A DNA stretch of 64,000 bases from Chondrinema litorale. GTDB lineage: Bacteria > Bacteroidota > Bacteroidia > Cytophagales > Flammeovirgaceae. The notes beneath the pieces are model-generated. The model saw only the letters and a list, made by a program, of their open reading frames with translations, made no database searches and was not told the DNA's origin. The translations under genes and the position numbers were made by a program. Numbering within the stretch: the stretch's first letter is position 1; the number at the start of each line of letters is the position of its first letter. The stretch is taken from NCBI RefSeq assembly GCF_026250525.1, contig NZ_CP111055.1, positions 62,001 to 126,000 on the forward strand, in the 5' to 3' direction. This document shows, piece by piece, positions 45,699 through 56,139 of this stretch.

Positions 45699-46043
45699 CT
45701 TTTATATAGTTTACAGTTATGTGTCTGTCTAATCTTTAATATTGAGTAAAATTTTAATCCTCATATAGATAATGCAGATTTTTGCCTAAAAGGAGGTATT
45801 GGTTTGTTTTATTATGAAGGTTACCAGATTTATTAGAAAAGAAGTTTTCATTCTATCTCTCTGAAATAAAAGTATAAATATTATGACAACATAAGGATAC
45901 ACTTTACATAAAGGCACATTATATAGAGCCCTTACCTTATAAAGTAGGGCAATATGATGAACGTTTGGCTTAGACAAAATAATGTAAATAAAATTCAGAA
46001 TTCTATAAACAAGTTTAATTAATTTTCTTTTCTTTTGTAAAAG
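45699..46043. other. Intergenic with dispersed repeat
   Basis: This stretch separates the divergent TlpA-type and HYC_CC_PP genes. It contains repeat copy C (45897-45927). A 63-codon minus-strand frame over the repeat (45786-45977) is not supported as a gene. Confidence 0.45.
45897..45927 (+). repeat. Dispersed intergenic repeat, copy C
   Basis: ACACTTTACATAAAGGCACA and the next bases match the first half of copy B at 42508-42564; copy C then diverges. Confidence 0.55.
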
Positions 46044-46463
46044 ATGAAAAAAGCTATTTCCATATTACTATCACTACTTACATTGATTTCAAATGTAGGT
46101 TTATCAATAGACACGCATTTGTGTGGTGGAAAAGCTGTAAAAAATTCAGTTTCAATCGGACTACATGATCTTGATTGTGGCATGTCAGGAATGGATAAAG
46201 ATTGTGAATTGCAATATTCATCAGGAAAAAGGTTGAAGTCTAAAACATGTTGTGAAAATCAGCATCAGGTTTTAGATATGGATGATAATGTGGAGATAGC
46301 TACTGCTTATCAAATAATCAATCCAATATTTTTAATAGCGTTTGTACATACTTTTGTTCAACCACTTTTTTTAAAAGTAGCAGCTTTAATTCACAATTCT
46401 TATTACTCTCCCCCATTGCGGAAAAGGGATATACAGGTCCTTTTTCAAACCTTCCTAATTTAA
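46044..46463 (+). CDS. HYC_CC_PP family protein
   Basis: This 139-aa exported protein (signal peptide residues 1-22) has the family pattern: a THLCGGK motif near the N-terminus, CGMSGMDKDC, KTCCENQ, a hydrophobic middle segment and SPPLRKRDIQVLFQTFLI at the C-terminus. Small Cys/His-rich proteins of this family often stand just before CusA genes in Bacteroidota. It probably binds copper in the periplasm; this is inferred. The gene leads the copper block, 102 bp before cusA. Confidence 0.82.
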   Translation: MKKAISILLSLLTLISNVGLSIDTHLCGGKAVKNSVSIGLHDLDCGMSGMDKDCELQYSSGKRLKSKTCCENQHQVLDMDDNVEIATAYQIINPIFLIAFVHTFVQPLFLKVAALIHNSYYSPPLRKRDIQVLFQTFLI

Positions 46464-46565
46464 ACTATATAATTCAATTAACAACTCTCTGCTAAGTGCA
46501 GAAGGGCTGAATGACACTTGTGTCATTGAACAATTTTCATATGTTCAATCAAACTTAATTGAATT

Positions 46566-49500
46566 ATGCTTAATAAGATTATAAAATATTTCCTAGAGAA
46601 TAAATTGGTGACTATTCTCGTACTTTTAGCTTTTGTAGCTTGGGGTATAGTAACAGCACCTTTTGGATGGAAAGTAGGCGGATTACCATCTGATCCTGTT
46701 CCGGTTGATGCCATACCCGATATTGGAGAAAATCAACAAATCGTTTTTACTCAGTGGCAAGGTCGTTCACCCCAAGATATTGAAGATCAAATATCTTATC
46801 CATTGACCACCTATCTGCTGGGTATTCCAGGAGTTAAATCCATACGTAGTTCGTCAATCTTCGGTTTTTCAAGTATTTATATTATTTTTTCTGAAGAAGT
46901 TGAGTTTTATTGGTCACGATCCAGAATTTTAGAAAAACTAAACTCTTTACCATCGGGTCTGCTACCAGAAGGCGTTCAACCTGCTTTAGGGCCAGATGCT
47001 ACTGCTTTAGGTCAAGTATATTGGTATACGATAGAAGGCCGAGACAAAAAAGGTAATCCAACAGGGGGATGGGATTTGCATGAAATCCGAACAATTCAGG
47101 ATTTTTATGTAAAATATGGTCTAAATGCTACAGAAGGGGTATCTGAGGTTGCATCAATTGGAGGATTTGTGAAAGAGTATCAGATTGATGTGAATCCTGA
47201 TGCTATGAAAGCCTATAATATACCACTCTATAAAGTGATGCAGGCAGTTCAGAAGTCTAATAAAGATGTAGGTGCCAAAACGATAGAAATTAATCAGGCT
47301 GAGTATTTAGTTAGAGGATTGGGTTATGTTAAAAAGGTGGAAGACATAGAAAAAGCAGTCGTAGCAGTCGAGGATAATGTGCCAATCAGGATAAAAGATA
47401 TTGGAGTAGTTTCTATTGGCCCAGCAACTCGTAGGGGTTTACTGGATAAAGATGGTGCCGAAGTAGTAGGAGGTGTGGTTGTAGCAAGATATGGAGCTAA
47501 TCCCTTGGAAGTAATAAATAATGTGAAGGAAAAAATAGCAGAAATAGCCCCAGGGTTACCAAAAAAAACACTTTCAGATGGAAGGGAAAGTCAACTAACA
47601 ATTGTCCCTTTTTATGACCGCTCAGAACTGATTTATGAGACATTAGGTACTCTAGAAGAGGCTTTATCTCTTGAAATATTAATAACCATTCTGGTTGTTA
47701 TCGTCATGGTTTATAACCTGAGAGCTTCATTTCTGATATCAAGTTTACTTCCAATAGCTGTACTCATGGTATTTATAGCAATGCGTTATTTTGGAGTAGA
47801 TGCAAATATTGTAGCATTGTCTGGTATTGCCATAGCTATTGGAACAATGGTGGATTTAGGCATCATCCTATCGGAGAACATAATTAAGCATATTGAAGAG
47901 GCACCAGCAGGTCAAAAATTGATAGCAACCATATATAATGGAGCATCAGAAGTAGCAACAGCCATCCTTACAGCAGTATCAACCACAATAGTTAGTTTCA
48001 TACCTGTTTTTACAATGCAAGCAGCAGAAGGAAAACTTTTTGGCCCATTGGCATTTACTAAAACCTTTGCTTTGTTATCTGCATTAATTGTTTCCTTAAT
48101 AATTTTACCGACACTTGCACATTGGTTTTTTGGGTTTAAGGTTCAAAATAGGTTTTTAAAAAAATATAGTAATTATGTATTAATCGCAATTGGACTATTA
48201 GGAATAGTTATTGGACAAATTTGGGCAGGTGTACTTCTTCTGTTATTTGGTTCAATTGCATTATTGAAGAAGTATTTGGGCATTAATGAGAAACAACTTC
48301 CTAAAGTTCCAAACTTCCTGTTGACTTATGCAGAGTTAATCATCGTTCTAATAGGTGTAGTATGGCTATTGGCAGAATATTGGTTGCCATTGGGGGCATC
48401 AAAACCATTACTACTTAATTTTTTATTTGTGGCCTTATTAGTAGGTACAATACTAGGCTTATTTACCATTTTAGAGTACAACTATAAAAAGGTACTAAAT
48501 TGGTGTTTGAATAATAAATTCAAGTTCCTGATCATACCAGGGCTTCTAATACTATTAGGGGCTAATATCTGGTTAGGTTTTAATAGTATATTTGGGTTTG
48601 TTTCTATTGGCTTACAAAAAGTTGGTTGGAAAATAAATGATAGCAAAGTTTGGGTAGGAATTACAGAGATATTTCCAGGTATAGGTAAAGAATTTATGCC
48701 ATCACTAGACGAAGGAAGTTTTCTTTTGATGCCAACCTCAATGCCACATTCTGGTGTAACATATAATAGAAAGATAGTAGGTCAACTGGATATGTTGTTG
48801 ACTAATATTCCTGAAGTAGAATTGACAGTGGGTAAACTAGGAAGGGTTGAATCTGCTCTAGATCCTGCACCCATCTCAATGTATGAAAACGTGATTAACT
48901 ACAAACCTGAATATGAACTAAATAAAAAGGGGCATAGACAACGCTTTAAAGTTGATAATGATAAGCAGTTTATAACTGTAAATGGAGATTCAATTACTAA
49001 TCAAGAAGGATTAGAGCAAGGTATAACTGCCAATGATTTAATAGCAGATGAGGATGGCGAATATTATCGAAATTGGCGAGAACATATTCATTCACCAGAT
49101 GATATTTGGAATGAGATTGTGAAGGTAACCAAGTTACCTGGAGTTACTTCAGCACCAAAGTTACAACCCATTGAAACCCGTTTGGTAATGCTTCAAACAG
49201 GAATGCGTGCACCTATGGGAATAAAGGTTTATGGTCCAGATCTAAAGACAATAGAAAATTTTGGTTTAGCATTAGAAAATACACTTAAGGAAGTTTCATC
49301 AGTAAAATCAGAAGCCGTATTTGCAGACAGGATTGTTGGTAAACCCTATTTACACCTAGATATTGATCGAGATGAAATATCTCGATATGGGTTAAATGTT
49401 GATGATGTACAGCAAATAATTGAGACGGCCATTGGAGGGATGAAAATAAGTTCTACAGTAGAAGGACGTGAACGATTTCCTATGAGGGTACGCTATCCTA

Positions 49501-50390
49501 GAGAGCTGAGAGATGATGCTGAAGCAATAGGTAAAATACTGATGCCTACTCCAACAGGAGCTCAAATCCCACTATCTCAAATAGTAAAATTCACATATGT
49601 TCGAGGGCCACAAGCAATCAAGAGTGAAGAAACATTCCTTGTTGGATATGTTCTTTTTGATAAGCGAGAAGGATTTTCGGAGGTAACTGTAGTAAATGCG
49701 GCACAATCAATGATTCAGAAAAAGATTGATTCTGGAGAACTGAAAGTTCCTGCTGGTGTGAGTTATAAATTCTCAGGTAGTTATGAGAATCAGGTAAGAG
49801 CAGAAAAACGATTATCCATCATAGTACCACTAGTATTAGGCATTGTATTTTTGATATTATATTTTCAATTCCGTTCTGTTTCTACTTCGCTGATGGTATT
49901 TACAGGAATAGCTATGGCTTTTAGTGGAGGATTTATTATGTTATGGTTATATAGCCAAAATTGGTTTGCAGATTTCACGCTTTTTGGAACCAATTTTCGT
50001 GATCTTTTCCAAATGCATACCATTAACTTGAGTGTAGCAGTTTGGGTTGGTTTCATTGCATTGTTTGGAGTAGCAACAGATGATGGGGTATTAATAGCTA
50101 CCTACCTTGATCAAAGTTTTCAAAGAAACAAACCATCGACAATCGCAGAAGTTCGAGCAGCAGTATTAGAAGCAGGACTAAGAAGAATAAAACCAGCTTT
50201 AATGACAGTTGGCACTACAATGATTGCACTGTTACCTGTATTGACTTCTACAGGCCGAGGTTCGGATATTATGATTCCTATGGCTATTCCGTCCTTTGGA
50301 GGGATGGCATTTGCCCTTATTAGTATCTTCATTGTTCCAGTAATTTATTGTTATAGAGAAGAAGGTAAACTTTTAAACTCCCAGTCATGA
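46566..50390 (+). CDS. cusA: CusA/CzcA-family heavy-metal RND efflux pump
   Basis: This 1274-aa inner-membrane pump has HME-RND landmarks: PDPVPVDAIPDIGENQQIVFTQWQGRSPQDIEDQ near the N-terminus as separate conserved blocks, YPLTTYLLGIPGV, the TM4 proton-relay segment IAIGTMVDLGIILSEN, ARYGANPLEVI, and METHIONINE residues in LVMLQTGMRAPMG that match the CusA metal path. It exceeds the usual ~1040 residues because of an extra hydrophobic stretch (about 520-690) and a polar insert (about 790-850), common in Bacteroidota CusA. It overlaps the next gene by ATGA. With TolC and CusB it would expel Cu(I) or Ag(I). Confidence 0.92.
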   Translation: MLNKIIKYFLENKLVTILVLLAFVAWGIVTAPFGWKVGGLPSDPVPVDAIPDIGENQQIVFTQWQGRSPQDIEDQISYPLTTYLLGIPGVKSIRSSSIFGFSSIYIIFSEEVEFYWSRSRILEKLNSLPSGLLPEGVQPALGPDATALGQVYWYTIEGRDKKGNPTGGWDLHEIRTIQDFYVKYGLNATEGVSEVASIGGFVKEYQIDVNPDAMKAYNIPLYKVMQAVQKSNKDVGAKTIEINQAEYLVRGLGYVKKVEDIEKAVVAVEDNVPIRIKDIGVVSIGPATRRGLLDKDGAEVVGGVVVARYGANPLEVINNVKEKIAEIAPGLPKKTLSDGRESQLTIVPFYDRSELIYETLGTLEEALSLEILITILVVIVMVYNLRASFLISSLLPIAVLMVFIAMRYFGVDANIVALSGIAIAIGTMVDLGIILSENIIKHIEEAPAGQKLIATIYNGASEVATAILTAVSTTIVSFIPVFTMQAAEGKLFGPLAFTKTFALLSALIVSLIILPTLAHWFFGFKVQNRFLKKYSNYVLIAIGLLGIVIGQIWAGVLLLLFGSIALLKKYLGINEKQLPKVPNFLLTYAELIIVLIGVVWLLAEYWLPLGASKPLLLNFLFVALLVGTILGLFTILEYNYKKVLNWCLNNKFKFLIIPGLLILLGANIWLGFNSIFGFVSIGLQKVGWKINDSKVWVGITEIFPGIGKEFMPSLDEGSFLLMPTSMPHSGVTYNRKIVGQLDMLLTNIPEVELTVGKLGRVESALDPAPISMYENVINYKPEYELNKKGHRQRFKVDNDKQFITVNGDSITNQEGLEQGITANDLIADEDGEYYRNWREHIHSPDDIWNEIVKVTKLPGVTSAPKLQPIETRLVMLQTGMRAPMGIKVYGPDLKTIENFGLALENTLKEVSSVKSEAVFADRIVGKPYLHLDIDRDEISRYGLNVDDVQQIIETAIGGMKISSTVEGRERFPMRVRYPRELRDDAEAIGKILMPTPTGAQIPLSQIVKFTYVRGPQAIKSEETFLVGYVLFDKREGFSEVTVVNAAQSMIQKKIDSGELKVPAGVSYKFSGSYENQVRAEKRLSIIVPLVLGIVFLILYFQFRSVSTSLMVFTGIAMAFSGGFIMLWLYSQNWFADFTLFGTNFRDLFQMHTINLSVAVWVGFIALFGVATDDGVLIATYLDQSFQRNKPSTIAEVRAAVLEAGLRRIKPALMTVGTTMIALLPVLTSTGRGSDIMIPMAIPSFGGMAFALISIFIVPVIYCYREEGKLLNSQS

Positions 50391-51619
50391 AACAATATAT
50401 AATCTTAGTTTTTTTAGCATTGGGGTATAGCTTCAACTTAGAGGCTCAAACGCTAACAGCGTATTTTAAAGAAGCTGCAGAAAATAACCCCGGTTTGCAA
50501 GCAAAGTACAAGTCATTTGAAGCATCAATGCAACGTGTAACTCAGGTGAATAGCTTGCCAGATGCCAACCTTTCGTTTGGATACTTCATTTCTCCAGTTG
50601 AGACCCGAGTTGGTCCTCAACGAGCCAAATTTTCTTTGACACAAATGATTCCATGGTTTGGGACATTAAAAGTTCAGGAGGATGTAGCTACCTTAATGGC
50701 AGAAGCAAAATATCAAGAGTTTTTGGAAGCAAAAAACAAACTCTTTTATCAGATTTCAGCTGCTTATTATCCTCTTATTGAGCTTGAAAGACTTGTAGAA
50801 ATTGAAAAAGAGAATATAGGTATCCTTTCATCTTACAAGGATATTGCCTCGGTAAAGTTTCAAAACGGTAAAGGGGCAATGGTAGATGTACTAAGGGTTG
50901 ATATTATGCTAAAAGATGCCTCTACGAACCTTTCTATATTAGAGCAAAAGGAACAACCACTTGAAACACGCTTTAATAAACTTTTGAATCGAGCAGAAAA
51001 TACAACAATTGTTATTGAAGATTCTTTATCACTGGTTAGTTTATCTTCAGCTTATGGAAAAGATACAATGCTCATTTCCAATCCATTGATAACTGAGTTG
51101 GAATTAAAAATTCAGGCAAGTAAAGCAAGTGAACAAGTAGCTATCAAACAAGGGCTCCCAAAGCTTGGTATTGGACTGGATTATGTAATTGTAGGTCAGC
51201 GAACAGATATGTCTGTTGCTGATAATGGAAAAGATGTATTAATGCCTATGGTGTCTGTTAGCCTTCCAATTTTCAGGGGCAAATATAAGGCAGCAGAAAA
51301 GGAAGCACAGCTAATGGAAGCTTCTTATTCGCTGCAAAAGGAAGAAGTTGCAAACAGGCTAACAAGTTCTTATGAGATGATCTGGTTTGAGCTTCAAAAG
51401 CAATCAGAACTCATTTTCCTATATGAAGAACAAATAAAAGAGTCAAATCAATCTTTGAGATTATTGCTAAGTTCTTACGGCAACTCAGGAAAAGATTTTG
51501 AAGAAGTATTGCGTATGCAACAACAAGTATTAAAATATCAAAAAATGAAGGCCTCATCATTGTCAGATTATTATATAAAGATGGCCGAGTTAGATTATAT
51601 CACAGCAAAAGCGAAATAG
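50387..51619 (+). CDS. TolC-family outer-membrane efflux protein
   Basis: The 410-aa product has a signal peptide ending LEAQ and the duplicated coiled-coil hairpin layout of TolC/CusC: ENNPGLQAKYKSFEAS, LPDANLSFGYF, KFSLTQMIPWFGTL in the first half, and PKLGIGLDYVIV, PMVSVSLPIFRGKYKAAEKEA in the second. It forms the outer-membrane channel of the Cus-type pump. It overlaps cusA by 4 bp and is followed after 2 bp by the P-type ATPase gene. Confidence 0.9.
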   Translation: MKQYIILVFLALGYSFNLEAQTLTAYFKEAAENNPGLQAKYKSFEASMQRVTQVNSLPDANLSFGYFISPVETRVGPQRAKFSLTQMIPWFGTLKVQEDVATLMAEAKYQEFLEAKNKLFYQISAAYYPLIELERLVEIEKENIGILSSYKDIASVKFQNGKGAMVDVLRVDIMLKDASTNLSILEQKEQPLETRFNKLLNRAENTTIVIEDSLSLVSLSSAYGKDTMLISNPLITELELKIQASKASEQVAIKQGLPKLGIGLDYVIVGQRTDMSVADNGKDVLMPMVSVSLPIFRGKYKAAEKEAQLMEASYSLQKEEVANRLTSSYEMIWFELQKQSELIFLYEEQIKESNQSLRLLLSSYGNSGKDFEEVLRMQQQVLKYQKMKASSLSDYYIKMAELDYITAKAK

Positions 51620-51621
51620 TC

Positions 51622-53628
51622 ATGGAACATCAACAACATATAGCAAATAAAAATCATCATGGGCATCATGATCACCATAATCATCATGCTCATATGATTG
51701 CAGATTTCAAGAAACGATTCTGGATATCACTGGTGATTACTTTCCCCATCATTGTGCTTGCACCAATGATTCAGAATTTGGTTGGTTTTGAACTGGGTTT
51801 TAAAGGTGATCGGTCCATTCAGTTTATACTCTCTTCTGTAATTTTCTTTTATGGAGGATGGCCATTTCTAAAAGGAATGGTGGAGGAAATAAAGAAAAGA
51901 TCTCCTGGTATGATGACTTTAATAGCTTTGGCAATTTCAGTTGCTTATTTCTATAGTTCGGCTGTTGTCTTTGGCCTCAATGGTAAAATTTTCTTCTGGG
52001 AACTTGCTAGTTTAATTGTTATCATGCTATTAGGTCATTGGATAGAAATGAAGTCAGTGATGGGAGCCTCTAATGCATTACAGGAATTGGCCAAGATGAT
52101 GCCATCTATAGCCCGTAGAATCAAAGAAGATGGAGTGTATGAGGATGTTCCTATAGCAGATATAAAAAGTAATGAAATGATTCTGATAAGACCTGGAGAA
52201 AAAGTGCCTGCTGATGGAATTGTTGTAAAAGGTGAAAGTCATGTAAATGAATCTATGTTAACAGGAGAATCAAAACCTGTGATTAAACATAAAGATGATC
52301 AAGTAATCGGGGGTTCAGTAAATGAGCATGGGTCACTAAAAGTCAAGGTAAAACATACAGGTGAGGATTCTTACCTATCTAAAGTGATTGGTATGGTGAA
52401 AGAAGCCCAGGAAACTAAATCAAAAACCCAAAATTTGGCTGATAAAGCAGCAGCATGGTTATTCTATTTGGCCTTGGGCGCTGGACTAACAACGCTGGTA
52501 GTGTGGTTGAGTATGGGAAAAGACTTTGATTATGCATTAGAGCGTATGGTGACTGTTATGATTATATCTTGTCCCCATGCATTGGGTCTAGCGATTCCTT
52601 TGGTTGTAGCCATATCTACCTCAATATCGGCAAAAAATGGATTGTTAATACGAAATAGAACTGCTTTTGAAAATGCTCGTAAAATTACGGCAATCATTTT
52701 TGATAAAACAGGAACTTTAACAAAAGGTGAATTTGGAGTTACCCGCTATAAAAGTATTTCTAATTCACATTCAGATAATGAGTTGCTTCAAATAGCAGCA
52801 TCTATAGAAAATAGTTCAGAACACCCTATTGCAGCGGGTATTGTTAGGAAAGCAAAAGAAAAAGATTTGACTTTAGGCGCAGTTGAACATTTCCAAAATA
52901 TCACAGGAAAAGGCATAAAAGCAAGATTTAAAGATCGAGAAATTAAAATAGTAAGTCCAGGAATGCTTAAAGAGCTAGGAGTTGAAGCTCCATCTGATGC
53001 TTTTAAATCTGATGATGAAACAGTCGTATTTGTTTTGATTGACAGTTCGCTTATTGGTTATATTGCTCTTGCCGATGAAATACGTGAAGAATCTTTGGTG
53101 GCTATCAATACACTCAAAGAAAGAGGTATAAAAGTATTTATGGCTACTGGTGATAATCAAAGAGTTGCAAAAGCGGTAAGTGATCAACTATCACTAGACA
53201 ACTTCTATGCAGAAGTTTTACCAGAAGACAAGCAGCGCATTATAAAAGAACATCAACAAAATGGATATTTCGTAGCAATGACAGGAGATGGGGTCAATGA
53301 TGCACCAGCTCTTGCACAAGCTAATGTAGGTATTGCTGTTGGTTCAGGAACAGATGTAGCTGCAGAAACTGCAGATATAGTGCTTGTTAATAGCAATCCC
53401 CAAGATATAACCAATCTTATTTTATTTGGGCGGGCAACTTATAAAAAAATGATGCAAAACTTATGGTGGTCAGCAGGCTACAATATTGTAGCAGTACCAT
53501 TAGCAGCGGGTATTTTGGCAAGTGTAGGAATTCTTTTAAGTCCAGCAATAGGAGCTGTTTTAATGAGTCTAAGTACTGTAATAGTCGCTTTAAATGCACA
53601 ATTGTTAAAAAGGCAAATTAAAAAATAA
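51622..53628 (+). CDS. CopB-type (P1B) copper-transporting ATPase
   Basis: This 668-aa P-type ATPase has an N-terminal His-rich tail (residues 3-24), TGES in LTGESKPV, the metal-site motif C-P-H in IISCPHALG, phosphorylation site DKTGTLT, HP in SSEHPIAAG, and GDGVNDAPAL. The CPH motif and His-rich N-terminus mark the CopB (P1B-3) group rather than CopA (CPC). It would export copper or silver from the cytoplasm. Placed between tolC and cusB without gaps, it appears to be part of the same operon as the tripartite pump. Confidence 0.93.
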   Translation: MEHQQHIANKNHHGHHDHHNHHAHMIADFKKRFWISLVITFPIIVLAPMIQNLVGFELGFKGDRSIQFILSSVIFFYGGWPFLKGMVEEIKKRSPGMMTLIALAISVAYFYSSAVVFGLNGKIFFWELASLIVIMLLGHWIEMKSVMGASNALQELAKMMPSIARRIKEDGVYEDVPIADIKSNEMILIRPGEKVPADGIVVKGESHVNESMLTGESKPVIKHKDDQVIGGSVNEHGSLKVKVKHTGEDSYLSKVIGMVKEAQETKSKTQNLADKAAAWLFYLALGAGLTTLVVWLSMGKDFDYALERMVTVMIISCPHALGLAIPLVVAISTSISAKNGLLIRNRTAFENARKITAIIFDKTGTLTKGEFGVTRYKSISNSHSDNELLQIAASIENSSEHPIAAGIVRKAKEKDLTLGAVEHFQNITGKGIKARFKDREIKIVSPGMLKELGVEAPSDAFKSDDETVVFVLIDSSLIGYIALADEIREESLVAINTLKERGIKVFMATGDNQRVAKAVSDQLSLDNFYAEVLPEDKQRIIKEHQQNGYFVAMTGDGVNDAPALAQANVGIAVGSGTDVAAETADIVLVNSNPQDITNLILFGRATYKKMMQNLWWSAGYNIVAVPLAAGILASVGILLSPAIGAVLMSLSTVIVALNAQLLKRQIKK

Positions 53629-53629
53629 T

Positions 53630-55405
53630 ATGAAAAATCTAAATAAATCAACCGTTATCATAGCAAGTAGCACACTTATCTTAGGTTTGTTACTAGGATG
53701 GTTCATCTTTGGAAAATTCCATAAATCTCCAGTAGATGAACATAATCATACAGAAGCATCATCATCCACAATTTGGACATGTTCTATGCACCCTCAAGTT
53801 AGAAAAAATGAACCCGGTGATTGTCCTATTTGTGGAATGGAACTTATTCCATTGGAAAAAAATACTGATGAAATTGATCCAATGGCAGTAAGTATGTCTC
53901 AAACAGCAATGCAATTGGCACAAATAGAAACAATGGTGGTTGGCAAAAAAAATGCTGAGAAATCAATACGATTAACCGGTAAAGTTCAGGCTGACGAACG
54001 CTTGTTATATACTCAATCATCTCATCTTCCAGGTAGAATTGAAAAACTTACTGTAAACTTTACTGGTGATTTTGTATCAGCAGGTCAGGTGATAGCTTAT
54101 ATTTATTCTCCTGAATTAGTGACAGCTCAAGAAGAATTATTTGAAGCTCAAAAAATTAAAGAGACACAACCCGGACTATTCAAATCAGCCAAGGAGAAAT
54201 TGAAAAATTGGAAACTGACAGAAAATCAGATTCACCAGATTTTGACCTCAGGAAAAACCATGGAGGAGTTTCCTATACTGGCAAATGTATCAGGGTATGT
54301 AACGAAAAAAATGGTCAATCTTGGTGATTATATTAAAACAGGTCAAGCTGTTTACCAAATAGCCGACTTATCAAAAGTATGGGTATTGTTTGATGTTTAT
54401 GAATCTGATATGACATGGGTAAAAAAAGGAGCCTCGATCAGCTATACAATCCCATCCAATCCCGGAAAAACATTTGATGGTATCGTTAGCTACATTGACC
54501 CTGTGATTGATCCCAAAACCAGAGTAGCTAAAGCAAGAGTTGAAGCCGGTAATAAAAATCTATTACTTAAACCAGAAATGTTTGCTAATGGAATAGTACA
54601 ATCAAATTATAGTGAAACAAACTCTCTATTGACTGTACCAAAATCTGCGGTTATGTGGACAGGAAAACGCTCTGTAGTATATGTGATGCAAAATACTGCT
54701 CAAGGTGTTAGCTTTTTGATGAGAGAAGTTACACTAGGACCTGAGCTGGCAGGAGGATATGAGATTGAATCTGGCTTAGAGCCTGGTGAAGAGATTGCTA
54801 TCAATGGAACTTTTAGTATAGATGCTGCTGCTCAATTGGCAGGCAAGCCTAGTATGATGAATCCAGAAGGTGGCATGGCTATGACAGGTCATAATCATGG
54901 TGGAAATACTCACGTAAACATGGAAAATGGGCCAATGACTTCAAAAAAAATATCAGTAACTGTCGAAGTGAAAGAGGCCTTAAAGCCATTATTTGTTCAC
55001 TATTTTAGCATGAAAGAAGCATTGGTGAATGATGATTTTGATAAGGCTAAGGAATCTGGTGTTGAGTTAAGTAAGTTACTAGATAAGGTAGATATGAATC
55101 TCTTTAAAGGTGATGCACATTCTGTTTGGATGCAACATTCATCTGTATTAAAACAGAGTATACAACACATTGAACATCTTTCTGAAATTAAAACAGTCCG
55201 AGAAAACTTCATTAGTATTTCAAAAACAATGATTGCCATTGTAGAATCCTTCGATCCAATAGCTACTCCAATTTATGTACAACACTGTCCTATGGCAGAT
55301 TCTAATAAGGGAGCAGATTGGTTAAGTAAAGAAAAGGATATTTTGAATCCTTATTTCGGTCAAGCAATGCTTTCTTGTGGAGAAACTACTAAAACAATAA
55401 AATGA
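53630..55405 (+). CDS. cusB: CusB-type periplasmic adaptor with HMBD and DUF3347
   Basis: The 591-aa product starts one base after the ATPase stop. Order: N-terminal membrane anchor (about 9-29), heavy-metal-binding domain WTCSMHPQVRKNEPGDCPIC (about 47-73), RND adaptor with barrel-sandwich and hairpin (about 90-420), a Met/His-rich linker (EGGMAMTGHNHGGNTHVNM), and a C-terminal DUF3347 domain (about 440-585; FSMKEALVNDDFDKAKESG, HCPMADSNKGADWLS, MLSCGE). DUF3347 probably holds copper via Cys/His/Met. The adaptor links the inner-membrane pump with TolC. Confidence 0.92.
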   Translation: MKNLNKSTVIIASSTLILGLLLGWFIFGKFHKSPVDEHNHTEASSSTIWTCSMHPQVRKNEPGDCPICGMELIPLEKNTDEIDPMAVSMSQTAMQLAQIETMVVGKKNAEKSIRLTGKVQADERLLYTQSSHLPGRIEKLTVNFTGDFVSAGQVIAYIYSPELVTAQEELFEAQKIKETQPGLFKSAKEKLKNWKLTENQIHQILTSGKTMEEFPILANVSGYVTKKMVNLGDYIKTGQAVYQIADLSKVWVLFDVYESDMTWVKKGASISYTIPSNPGKTFDGIVSYIDPVIDPKTRVAKARVEAGNKNLLLKPEMFANGIVQSNYSETNSLLTVPKSAVMWTGKRSVVYVMQNTAQGVSFLMREVTLGPELAGGYEIESGLEPGEEIAINGTFSIDAAAQLAGKPSMMNPEGGMAMTGHNHGGNTHVNMENGPMTSKKISVTVEVKEALKPLFVHYFSMKEALVNDDFDKAKESGVELSKLLDKVDMNLFKGDAHSVWMQHSSVLKQSIQHIEHLSEIKTVRENFISISKTMIAIVESFDPIATPIYVQHCPMADSNKGADWLSKEKDILNPYFGQAMLSCGETTKTIK

Positions 55406-55527
55406 AAGCTATTGTAAAATTGGGGACATATCATTTGTCTGAAAAAATGAACTTTCATACTAAGACCCATCTATTCATACTTGTTCAGACTGTAATTCAA
55501 ATGTTTAATTTTTAAATTTATAATAAA

Positions 55528-56139
55528 ATGAAAAAGTCAAAATCAATGTTTGTATTAGCACTTATTGTAAGTGTAAGTTTATCATTATTTGCATGTGGAA
55601 ATAGTAATAATCAGAAAGAGGTTGTTGGTCAACATGATCATGAAGCAAAGGCAAATGAAGCTGGACATGCAATGTCAGAAAGTGTAGAAATGACCATGAA
55701 ACAAAATAGTACCATTACTATTCTAATAGATAACTATTTAGAGATTAAGAATGCTTTAGTTCAAGATAATTCTAAGGCAGCTGCAAATGCTGGGCAAAAA
55801 TTGTCAGAGTCTGCTCTCCAAATAAATTTAGCATCCTATGATGCAACAAAACAGGCTGAGATAAAAGAAATACTTGAGGTAGTTAAGGTGCATGGTGAAC
55901 ACATAGCCAAAAGTGAAATAGCTCATCAAAGAGAGCATTTTGAAAGTATGGCTAAAGATTTTGTGGATTTAATTGCCTTGACAGGTACAGATAGGACTTT
56001 GTATCAGCAATATTGCCCAATGTTTAATAAGGGGAAAGGTGGCTCGTGGCTGAGTACATCCTCTGAAATACAAAACCCATTATTTGGAAGTAAGATGCTT
56101 ACATGTGGCTCTGTAAAAGAAACAATCTCAATGAAATGA
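55528..56139 (+). CDS. DUF3347 lipoprotein
   Basis: The 203-aa product has a lipoprotein signal (SLSLFAC lipobox, Cys about 23), a His-rich stretch (QHDHEAKANEAGHAM) and a DUF3347 domain (about 60-200) with YLEIKNALVQDNSKAAANAG, YCPMFNKGKGGSWLS and MLTCGS. The domain repeats the C-terminus of the preceding CusB, including the HCPM/YCPM and CG pairs, so it looks like a free copy of the same copper-binding module. It may act as a periplasmic chaperone; this is inferred. It overlaps the next gene by ATGA. Confidence 0.85.
   Translation: MKKSKSMFVLALIVSVSLSLFACGNSNNQKEVVGQHDHEAKANEAGHAMSESVEMTMKQNSTITILIDNYLEIKNALVQDNSKAAANAGQKLSESALQINLASYDATKQAEIKEILEVVKVHGEHIAKSEIAHQREHFESMAKDFVDLIALTGTDRTLYQQYCPMFNKGKGGSWLSTSSEIQNPLFGSKMLTCGSVKETISMK

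Noticed and set aside
45786..45977. 63-codon minus-strand frame as a gene
   Set aside because: It overlaps a dispersed repeat, has no recognisable motif and lies in a divergent promoter region.
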